Of a stretch of DNA of 64,000 nt, positions 1 to 9,400 are shown one piece after another. Source of the DNA: Pyricularia pennisetigena (Eukaryota > Ascomycota > Sordariomycetes > Magnaporthales > Pyriculariaceae); assembly GCF_004337985.1 (NCBI RefSeq), contig NC_043741.1, forward strand, positions 5,171,445-5,235,444. The letters run 5' to 3'. The translations under genes were made by a program, and so were the position numbers. Under the pieces are notes generated by a model, which was given only the letters and a program-made list of their open reading frames with translations, was not told the DNA's origin and did no database searches. Positions within the stretch are counted from its first letter, which is position 1, and every line of letters starts with the position of its first letter.

Positions 1-98
1 GTCTCAAGTCACAAAAAATCCAACCAAGTACCTGCGGTATCTACCTTTATTTTGCTGCCTATCAACGAAGAAACACCACAAAATCTCTGCCCACAACA

Positions 99-482
99 AT
101 GTCGCACTTTTTCGCCGCAATCGAAGACCTCGTCAAGAGCGTCGCAAACCTCTTTGCAGGCATTTTCAACACCATCGCCAATGTAATCGGGGGATTCTTG
201 ACCATGATCGTCAATTTCTTCTCGTCCCTGGTCAACCTCATCACCGGCACCGTCGAGGGTCTCGCTCAAATGGTTGGCGGACTGGGCAAATTCATCGCAG
301 GTATAGTTGCCATGCTGACCATTGCGTTTTTGTCCACTCGGGCACGTCAGACTAACCTTTCTTTTGTGACAGGAAACATCGCCCTCATTGGAATTATCGC
401 CGTCGCGGTCGTTGGATACCAGCGCTTTGTCCTACAAGGCAACCAACCCAAGCCCATCACTCAGGCCAAGAAGGCAACTTGA
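99..482 (+). CDS. small two-segment membrane protein, conserved hypothetical
   Basis: Exons 99-300 and 373-482 give 103 aa; the ATG at 99 follows ccacaaca. The intron (301-372, 72 nt) has GT at 301, an actaac branch site about 15 nt before the acceptor and AG at 371-372. It contains no stop and is a multiple of three, so the unspliced frame would give 127 aa. The spliced protein is amphipathic and hydrophobic (Ile/Val/Phe/Gly-rich), with a likely membrane segment near residues 68-85 (NIALIGIIAVAVVGY) and a short basic C-terminal tail (QAKKAT). There is no cleavable signal peptide and no catalytic motif. Many ascomycetes have similar about-100-residue proteins; I recognise the type but know no function. 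Splicing is preferred because it joins KFIAG directly to the hydrophobic segment. Confidence 0.72.
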   Translation: MSHFFAAIEDLVKSVANLFAGIFNTIANVIGGFLTMIVNFFSSLVNLITGTVEGLAQMVGGLGKFIAGIVAMLTIAFLSTRARQTNLSFVTGNIALIGIIAVAVVGYQRFVLQGNQPKPITQAKKAT

Positions 483-2915
483 AGGGCTATGGACGGCAAA
501 GGGTCGCTGGAGGCAAGCTATAGGCGTTTGTCGATGGCTTCTGATATAGTTAATCACACCAAAAGGATATTCGAATTGCCCATAGAGATGATACTTTACG
601 CCGGACTTGCGCTTGTTCGACTTTTTTTTTTTTTTTGTATTCGCTGGCTTGGTCACCACATTTCTTTTCACTTGCTGGATTCCGGACGTCTTTTTGGGAG
701 GAGGAACCACGGCTGCATACGATGATACCCGACGTTTTTGATACCAACCAAACCAATGAAACATAAGCAATTCCATCTATGACTCAGTCCTTATGAAGTG
801 TCAGTTTTCCATTTTGTCATTGAGAAAGACGTTGCTCTATATCGCCGAAGCAGTGGAGGCTTTCTCCATATCTGCATGGACCAAAGATAGCACCAAGACT
901 GCCCCCGCAGCCAAGGCACAACTAACAGCAGGACCTTGCGGCACGGCCCAGAACGCCACTGAACATCACTAAACCAGGTCTGGATTCTGGGGACCCGCAC
1001 GCCAACCGCAACCAGTCAGCCACCAAACGTCCTTTGCCGTCAATTTGTAATTAGCATTCTTTCCGGATTGGTTTCGAGTGCAATGACCATCGGCTTTGCG
1101 ATCCCGGAACCAAAAGAATCGTTTGCATTCCGGTCACAAAGTCTACAAATCATCACAGCGTTCCTGCGTATTGGCGTTACCCAGTTTCCCTTGGCATGGC
1201 TCTGAGAGGACGGCGTGCAGAATTGTTCATAGCTTCCCATGTTTGGCCTGTCCTGCCACGCAAGGGCGAGGAAAACCCAAGAGGTTGGTCTTGCTCTTTG
1301 CAGGCTTTCAAGGCAGAATACGCTTACTATTGGGCATCCAGCGTCGTGTTGAGCGTTGTTTGGAGTCCAAGGGAGAAGAGGGCGGAATGCTCGCAACAGC
1401 CTTTCATATTGACTGTTTTGTGCTTCGACAGAGACGCAAACCACATCGGTGGAACGAGTAACATTTCGGAGATACGCCTAAAGCGGGCCGTCATTGTGTT
1501 GGCTGGCCCACCTGTGTATCAACCACTTGCTACCAGAGGTAATCAATCTTTCCTGCTATTTTTGACGGACCCCAAGTTGTGGCAATGAGTTGGATGTGTA
1601 CAGCAAACGTGATGGAGAGCCAAGTTCTGTGTTGTTGCTGCATGAACCAGTTCGAATGGCGGCCCGGCAGGCAACTCTGTTGACAAGCCAAGCTCAAACG
1701 TCGCCGTATCAGTGAACGGTGTTTTGCATGCTACAGTTTGGGCGGCCAACATTTGTTATTTTGAGCATTGCCGATCGCATCTCCGATGCACACTGCCTCT
1801 TCCAAAATTCTTCCCTCGCTGACACATGGCCAAGAGCAGAATTGATTGTCTTCGGTGGCGATTTTATCGGTTAGATGCTTAAATCCTCCCTTTGCACCTC
1901 GTTGCACTCCTGTCAGATGACGCAGATGGAGCAGTTGTTGCAAAGTCCTGCAAGACCTGGCCTTGACGGTTCAAGACCTCAGCGCGTTTGAGAGATGAAA
2001 GGCTAGGTCTTGTGAAGTAGGGCTCCAATCCAGTCCCATGCCTTTCGAGGTGACAATCAGCAAAGCAATTAGGTAGCAGGATTAAAGATGTGGAGAAAGC
2101 GAAAAGCACTGCCCTCCTTCAGATCATCGCCCTTACCAAATGGAGCAGTGTGGAGAAATTTGACCCCTGCTTTATGGAGCTGTCATCCTGATCAACTCCA
2201 CTATAGGTCAGATCGCATCAGCAAAAGCCCACCTAATTCCCAGCCCGCTCCAACACCACCGACGACACCCACTTCCTCTTTGCCCCGAAAGGTTCAGCCT
2301 GGCCTCAGGGTCGTAATACTGGCTCTGGTTACCGCGCGCAACACACTTTCGCACGAGAATGGCTGGCTGCGAGATTTTGCTGCTCGTGTTGGCCAGGGGT
2401 GGGGGCTGGCACATGCAGGGCGAGCCCAAGGGTGTACAACTTGGCGGTTCGGCGGAGAGTGGTGGGAGATGGCGAGATGGGTTGGGTTGTCGGTCTATTC
2501 CTACGCGCAATCACTCCTTGAGAGTGCCTTGCATTTTGGTCACCCCCGTCGCCAAGTCCTGCTTCGGACCTCGTTGGTACTGCAACACACAGCCTCTTCT
2601 CGACTCCAGAAGGGTGGGAGTCGATCTTTGCAACAACACCTGAACTGGGATGTCACTCTTTTTGCTTCCCCTTGGAAGGAAAAGTTTGATCGAGTAATAG
2701 AAAGAAGGGATCTTGTCACCCCAATTCTTCCGTGCGCAACCCTATTCGAGTTCGATGCTTGAGTTGCAGTCCCGCATCCCTTCTTCTGCGCCGTTCATGT
2801 TCGAACATTTTGCGTGATCGCAAGAGCGGGGACAGCAGAAAAAGAGAGAGAGACAGAAAAGCTACGGAAAGACCCTCAAAACCTTGACGCAACCTATTGG
2901 ACGCCGTAAATCAAC
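483..2915. other. long intergenic region with no supported gene
   Basis: About 2.4 kb between two plus-strand genes. It holds only short open frames on both strands (the longest, about 2088-2762, has no recognisable domain and biased composition). A T15 run lies near 620-635. The part just before 2916 is purine-rich (agagagagacagaaaag) and probably belongs to the promoter and 5' UTR of the next gene. I see no RNA gene or transposon here. Confidence 0.5.
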
Positions 2916-2954
2916 ATGCACCGCGACTCAACATGGCGGCTCACATTCCCATGA
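2916..2954 (+). promoter_or_regulatory. short upstream ORF overlapping the main start
   Basis: An ATG at 2916 opens a 12-codon frame ending in TGA at 2952-2954. It begins 17 nt before the chosen main start (2933) and overlaps it in another frame. If both lie in the mRNA, initiation at the first ATG would lower translation of the large membrane protein. This is seen in sequence; any regulatory effect is inference. Confidence 0.35.
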
Positions 2955-5900
2955 CGCCTTCTGTGAGGGACCTCCGCCGTCCCTCCGCAGCAGCCGTCTC
3001 GATGATGAGTGAGAACTGCAGAAATCCCGACGAGCCAGGCGAATACGAAACCGTGGCACGCCTCGGCCGCCGCCACACCTACCGCGGACTCGACGGACGC
3101 CAGCTCGCTGAGCGTGACGAGGATTTGCCAGACTGGAAGCCCGCGCCGCTGCGATGGCCCTTCTTGACCGTGCTGACAGTCGTCCTGTTTGCGCTGATGG
3201 CCGCTATCATTTATGCCGTGCAGACGCTTCCCGCTGCCGATAGCAGGGGCGCGTTGTGGCAAGCAGAGTCGGTAGCATCATCGACGACTTTGGGAGACGC
3301 CGCAGGGTCGAGCGACGGGTTGTCCAGGCGCGCTCCTTTAGTCAGGAGGGCGCCGATGGAAGTATCGGAAGCGGATGAGAGGAACCGTGAGCTTGATAGT
3401 CAGATCAGGAAAGACCCAGCTCGCAAGAACGGCGAAGAGACTCCCGGCAATACCAAACTAGGAGGCGCACCTCTACCGGAAGGTCAGAGCCAGTGGAAAA
3501 GGCAGAAGGAGGCCGATGAAAATGATAAACAGCGTGAAGAGAAGGATAAGGAGGAGTCGGACAGCAAAACCCGACCTGGCCAAAGTCCAAGCCCGACTCC
3601 GACGCCAATCCCGACTCCGGAACCTATGCCGGGTCAGAAACCACAAAGCCCGACTACAACGACGACTGGGAAGACGGATACCAGCACATTGACAATAACA
3701 CCCACTACTACAACGACGCCAACTACAACGACGCCAACTACAACGACACCAACTACAACGACACCAACTACAACGACACCAACTACAACGACACCAACTA
3801 CAACGACATCAACTACAACGACACCAACTACAACGACGCCCACTACAACAACGCTCACTACAACAACGCTCACTACAACAACGCTCACTACTACGACGCC
3901 CACTACTACGACGCCCATCACGACGACGTTCAGCCCCACGTCTACGACAGCATCAAGTACAGAAACCAAGCCGACACTAACCCATGGAAACGGCTTCCCG
4001 GGAGGAGGTAACAGTGGTGGTGGCGGCGGAAATATTGGCGACGAATGCGGTGATCGCAGACCTTGTGCGCAGGGATTTTGTGAAAATAACAAGTGCACCG
4101 AAGAGTCAAACAACGGCGGTGGAGGAAATGTCGGTGATGCTTGTAGCGACCGGAGGCCTTGTAGCCAAGGTGCCATCTGCGAAGACAATAAATGCGTGGA
4201 CGACAATACCACAGCCACTCCGACTTCATCAAGCGTCACCACTACTACAAGCATCACTACTACAACCACAAGTGACCCAAGTGGCGGAGCAGCTGTTGGG
4301 GACTCTTGCCGCTTCAGACCTTGCGCTCAAGGTGGAAAATGTGAAAACGGTCTCTGTGTGGCGGACAAGCCATCTAGTGACCCTCCACAAACTACCAGTG
4401 TGCCAGATAACAATACTGGAGGAGCCAAGATTGGCGAGAAATGTGGCATTTGGCCGGTCGCACCCAGTTGTTCAGAGGGAAAGTGTGTCAACGGAGTCTG
4501 CGCTGACGAAAGGCCAAACAACGATCCTCCCACCGATAATCCTCCTCAGAACGGCGGCGCGAAACTCGACCAGCCATGCGGCATGTCCGCCCCGTCGAAC
4601 GGATCGAAGGATTGCGCTGAAGGGTCCTGCAAGCTGTCAGGGTTGGGCTGGAAATGTGTTCAAGACAGCAATCCCCAACCTCAACCTCAGCCGCAGCTGC
4701 CTCCGGCACCTAAGCTTGGAGATCGTTGTGGCGACTCAGTAGTGGTGCCTTTGGCGCCGAAAGATTGTACAGAGGGTCAATGTCGGCGCGGTTCCTCGGG
4801 TCTTTGGACTTGCGAAAAGGAGACTCAAACCCCGCCAGACAACACACCACCAAATGGCGGCGGTGATGGCAACGGGTTCGTCAAGCTCCATGAGAAATGT
4901 GGAGGTATTGGATACACCGGACCTACGCGGTGTGAGCAAGGCACATGCAAAGTCCTTAACCCTTATCACTCACAATGCGTTGATGAGGGTTCCGCGAACG
5001 AACCTGGGACTGGAGACAACCCTCCCAAGGGCCCCGGCGACAACCCCGCAAATACACCGAAGCCCGGAGAAAACAACAACGAGCCTAGACCTGGATCTGG
5101 GGAGAACCCTCCCAAGGGGTCTGGTGATAACTCGACAAATCTCCCAACGCCTGGGGAAACCAGCAATTCGCCTGGCCAGGGTGTGCAGCTATTTGGCCAA
5201 TGTGGTGGGAACGGCTACAATGGTCCTACCGCCTGTTCGCTTGGGTCTTGCGTCAAAAAAGATGAGTCGTGGAGCGAATGCCGCCTCGATAACCCCTGGC
5301 CTAAGAAGTCTGATGAGCCCCAGACAACGCGGGGACCCCAGTTGCCTTGGGTTGGTGGACCACGACCAGGACAGGAAGACGACAGCAAAACCACTGCTCA
5401 GACAACACAGACCAGGCCCGGGCCTGATATAAATCCGATTAACAATGTCCAAAGCCAGCCCGAGCCCACCAGACCTCCTCTTATCGACAACCCAGCCCAG
5501 ACAGACAGACCCAAAGTTGACCGCCCAAAGGATGAACAGAAGGACGAGGACGCATCGCCGCAGGGTGGGGGTCGGCCTTTCAAAACCGACAGCGGGACAA
5601 GTTCTCGCGCATTCAGACCAGCGCCTGTGCCGACGACGAGATTTGAATGGGTCCAGGCCAAGACCATTGTAACGACAGACGACAAGGGAGACAGAACAAC
5701 GTTGATCAGCACTCCAACACCTCAAATACAGGTTGATATCCTCACTGTGACTGATTCCGAGGGACGACCGAGAGTTACAACAATTACAAAAACGGTGGCA
5801 CCCAGAACAAGCACATTGACCGACAGCAACGGGGTGCCCACGGCTACTATAACAGAATACGCTGCAATCCCGACTTCTGCCGCGCAAGCGAGCACTGCAC

Positions 5901-7762
5901 CCGTGGAGGCAATGTCACGTCTCAGCAAGTCTCAGCACTTTGCCGCATTCTTTCTTCCGCTACTCTTGGGCGTTGGTCTTCTTGCAGTTGCGCGCATGGT
6001 TGAAACGACGGCCAGGCAACTCCAGCCATTCCACCGCATGACACATCCCTTTGGCGCACCAGCGGCGGAGTCTTTCTGTCAGCGGGTCGGCTTAGTTGAG
6101 ACCATCCCGATAGCTTTCAAGAGCCTCACGATAAAAGGGGGCATCCTACGCGATCCGCCAGTGTTATTGCTATCCAAGCTACTTCTGCTCTTCTCCGCTG
6201 TCTTGGTTCCGCTAGCCCCGGAAGCCTTGGCTCTCAGCATGAGCGAGAACTGTCGCCCTGAGATTGGCTACGAGGGTTGCACGGCATCGGTTGCTATTTT
6301 TCCGGTCCCGGCATGGGCTGCCACTGGAGTGATTGCTACAATGGCAGTTTTGGCGCTACTTCTTGTGGTAGGTCTCCAAAGATGGACGACGGGCGTGGCA
6401 TCGAATCCATGGAGCAACGCTGGAATGGCGTCCATGTGCGCCAATGCCGAGGTTAGGGCGATACTCCTATCTCTACCTAATGGTCTGGGCGCTCGACCTA
6501 GCGCACCCGGGAAGAGGCCCCCGAGAGAAAGCACCGCAACAGGTAGGGTCATCACACACGAGCAGCTGCTCAATGCGGCTGGCGATCGAACGTTCCGCTT
6601 GGGCATGTTTCCGACTGAGGTGGGCACCGACGCCTCTTCGCTCAGGGAAAATGCCTCAGCCGACTATGGTGTTATATTATGCAACAGCGGAGCGGAAGGG
6701 AATTCTCTGACGGCCGGTAGCGGTGTCCACCCAGATAACATTGGCATAGCGATATCAACACCGATGACTGGAACAACCGTGATGGCGACCGCAGACGAAG
6801 GCGTTGAGGAGTTCGAATACAGTGACGACGAGGATGACAATGACCTCGGACCTGCTGACAATCGAGCCCCGCAAGGAGCGGGTAAATTTGCGCCACTGCA
6901 GCGACAGGAAGAACATCACCTACCCTTCATGATGTTAACATATGGACCCCGACTTGTCTTTGTGGCTTTCGCTTGTGCCTTGCTTGTTATCATTATGTAT
7001 CATCAGAATAGCTCTGGGGACGGCGGTTTCGAGAGGTTCATGAACCAGGAGGGATTCGGAGCCCGGTTGCTATTCACCATTGTCGGCGTGGTAATAGCAT
7101 TTTTCTGGGCTTCTTTCTTTACCAGTAAGTCTTCCATAGCCTCAGTATCTTGACGAACGTCCGAGGACATGCTGCTAACATATGATTCAGACGTATCACT
7201 CATGAGTCCCTACCTGCTGCTCTCCATTTCCCCGCAACGCGCCGAACGCTCCATCCTCATCTCGCCATCGAGCAACCCATTCTCCGGTCTGTACCGCGCG
7301 ATCCGCGACCGGCACTTCTTCCTTGCCGTCGTCGCCGCGACTGCGATCCTCGCCGAGTTCATGCCCATCCTGCTCCACAACCTCCCCTCGCGGGGCGACC
7401 TCATCGCCTCCAAGCACTCGCAGCTCTACCAGGCCTGCACGTGGACGTCGGTCGGGATCCTCTGCATCATGCTGGCGGTCATCACGACGTCCTTCTTCGT
7501 CAGCTGGCCCCACATGCCTTCGGACCCGAGCAGCCCGGCCGGTGCCATGTTTTACGTCTGCGACTCGCCGGGCATGGCCTGGGCGCTCGAGGGCACGGCG
7601 CTCCTGAGCCAGAGGGAGCGCGACAGTGGCGTCAGGGCGCTGGGCATGACGTATGAGTTTGGCGCCATGGAGGGCATGAGCGGCCGGAGGCGGGTCGGCG
7701 TTGACGCGGATGAGACTTCGGGCGCGGCCTTGATTGACCAGCCCGAAGGTGCCGCTGTATAA
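2933..7762 (+). CDS. very large membrane protein: Thr-rich stalk, Cys-rich modules, DUF3433-like membrane domains
   Basis: Exons 2933-7124 and 7191-7762 give 1587 aa. The 66-nt intron has GTAAGT at 7125, a gctaac branch site and ends in TTCAG at 7190. The frame is open 12 codons further upstream but has no ATG there. Order: basic N-terminus; membrane segment about 75-96; charged region; (PTTTT)n stalk about 255-335; about eight Cys-rich modules about 365-790. Most modules carry a C-G-x..C..G-x-C..C pattern, and the last two (starting [11 protein letters not shown] and [11 protein letters not shown]) resemble CBM1 cellulose-binding folds. A Pro/Thr-rich spacer follows. The C-terminal part (about 1000-1587) has some seven membrane segments and a block containing [18 protein letters not shown], typical of fungal DUF3433 proteins. 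The ectodomain is probably outside the plasma membrane, contacting wall polysaccharide. Function is unknown; a wall sensor or anchor is inference. Confidence 0.8.
3701..3932 (+). repeat. 15-bp coding minisatellite, PTTTT repeat
   Basis: About 15 tandem copies of a 15-bp unit (actacaacgacgcca and variants) inside the large membrane protein gene. It encodes Pro-Thr-Thr-Thr-Thr, with TSTTTT and LTTTT variants toward the end. All copies keep the frame. Such Thr-rich stretches are usual O-mannosylated stalks in fungal surface proteins. Near-identical neighbouring units suggest recent slippage, so length may vary between strains. Confidence 0.9.
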
Positions 7763-9094
7763 CTAAAAAAAAACAATTCTTTTTTAGCTTTTGCGTCCCA
7801 GATCATAAAACATTGGAGGGGGGAATTTGGCAAGGTGATGTTTGGCTTTGTTGTACGTACGTACGGGTATGATACCCCTTATTTTTCAGACGAAGATGCG
7901 ATGGATGGCAAGCGGGCCCAGCGGCATTTGGTCCTTTGTTTCAGTGTTTAGCATTTCTTTTTTTTTTTTTTTTCTCATGTTTCTTGTATCGGGAATAAGA
8001 ACGTTTCTCTTCGTTTGTAATGTTTTAGACTCTTTTTTGGGGTATATAATACAGCGTATATACATTTTTTTTTTTTTTTTAAAAAAAAAAAAAATATAGC
8101 CCGAACGGCATATCCAGCGTTTGACAGTTGGTTGAGACGCGAAAAAGAAAGTACTCGTCAAGATACTCACTCCGTCTTTTACGCAAAAGCAATTCTTCTG
8201 GAAAAACAAATCAAACTTCACAAGTTTACCAACGAGGCTGTGTCTCTTTCTTTCTTTCTTTCTTTTTTTTCTTTTTTTTTTTTTTTTGAGTAACTTTCTT
8301 CATTACTTCTCGGGTTCCCATCCCACCTACTGCGACTGCGTCGTGACAGATCCTCCCCGAGATCTGAGGTGAGGAAGGCCTTTCTTGAAACATTGTGGGA
8401 CGTCATTTGCGCGATTTCCGATGAAACATGACAGCTTCCGCCTTTTGAGTTGACTTGTTTTTTTTTTTCTGCGCGGAGATGCTGTTAACCTTTTTTTCTC
8501 CTTTTCGCCTCACGCCATTCCCGTCTAGTCTAGTCTTCTTTTCGTCATCTCTTTGGCACGACGTAAAAAGCTGGGGTAGCTTCATAGTTGGGGATTAGGC
8601 TAACTTTTTTTTTTTTCTCTACAATCATGGGACGGCGTTGATGAGGCTGGGAGAGAAAGACCAAAAAAAGGGGGGTATATAACAATCTAAAGAGAAGAAA
8701 GCTACAGTTGTAGGCTAATTCTTAAAAGCTATAACAAAAATCCAGGACCATCAAATCGCATTGGCGACTATGTTGTTCATTCATTGATCGTACAAATATG
8801 ACTTATCAGTATCTTATAAAGGAAAATAAAATAGAAAAAAATAAGGTGTCCCGTCTTCAGTTTCATGTCCTGCAGAAGCATCCAGGAAGACATGCCAGGG
8901 GAGCATTCAAATGGAGGTCCGGGGCTGACGTGAGTCAACGACCATCACCACCATATACACCATTCCGACGATTTAGTAGAGTTGTGTACAAAAGAAAATA
9001 AAAACAAAACAGACTCGTCTTGACGAAAACAGGATTCCCGCTCCAGTCTGGCCTTTGAAAGGGATCGGCATCAAAACCCTCGTCGCGAAAGCCT
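7763..9094. other. convergent intergenic region with homopolymer tracts
   Basis: About 1.3 kb between the tail of the large membrane protein gene and the tail of the secreted protein gene. It contains T16 at 7958-7973, a T16A14 block at 8065-8094, a TTCT/poly-T stretch at 8244-8287 and several T9-T11 runs. Two 3' UTRs must lie here. No gene seen. Confidence 0.5.
8065..8094. repeat. T16A14 palindromic homopolymer
   Basis: An uninterrupted run of 16 T followed by 14 A. It is self-complementary and could form a hairpin or cruciform. It lies between convergent genes, where it may help 3' end formation on both strands or be a slippage product. Confidence 0.85.
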
Positions 9095-9400
9095 TTACGG
9101 CTTGGGCCCTGAGGGAGGAGGGGGTGTCTTGCCGCCGCAGTCGACGCAGACGCAGATACACTCCCAGTCGCCACCTCCGTTCAGCACGCAGTCAGAGTAG
9201 CAGGCGTTGGGGTCCTGCTTTGGAGGGCTAGCGCGGGGGCTCAGGGCGGCGACTGAGGCCATGCGGGCGACGATCTCGGCCCCAGTGTATGAGGCCGGCG
9301 AGGAGATGGTGTCGATGGACCGGGCGACCTCGGCCGGGGAAGCCGGGGCGGCGATGGCCATCCCAGCGGCAAGGAGCAGAGTAAAAGCGTTAGACTTCAT
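9095..9400 (-). CDS. small secreted cysteine-rich protein (effector-like)
   Basis: Single exon, 101 aa, ATG at 9398-9400, stop TAA at 9095-9097. The same frame stays open upstream to 9622, but that part lacks signal-peptide character, while the chosen start opens directly into one (MKSNAFTLLLAAGMAIAAPA, cleavage near residue 18-20). The mature part has an Ala/Ser-rich linker and a compact C-terminal knot with six cysteines (NACYSDC..WECICVCVDC), enough for three disulfides, then a Pro-rich tail (TPPPPSGPKP). An upstream Ala-Arg near residue 55 could be a processing site. It is a typical fungal small secreted protein. Effector, antimicrobial or wall roles are all possible; I recognise no family. 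Only introns in the UTR are possible. Confidence 0.72.
   Translation of the reverse strand: MKSNAFTLLLAAGMAIAAPASPAEVARSIDTISSPASYTGAEIVARMASVAALSPRASPPKQDPNACYSDCVLNGGGDWECICVCVDCGGKTPPPPSGPKP

Noticed and set aside
1040..1588. Overlapping open frames on both strands
   Set aside because: Both strands open over the same stretch, none with a recognisable family or good start context.
2088..2762. 224-codon plus-strand open frame upstream of the large membrane protein
   Set aside because: No domain, no splice partner, mixed composition and overlapping minus frames of similar quality; most likely chance in GC-balanced DNA.
3634..4269. 211-codon minus-strand Val-rich frame
   Set aside because: It is the antisense of the PTTTT minisatellite and has no independent support.
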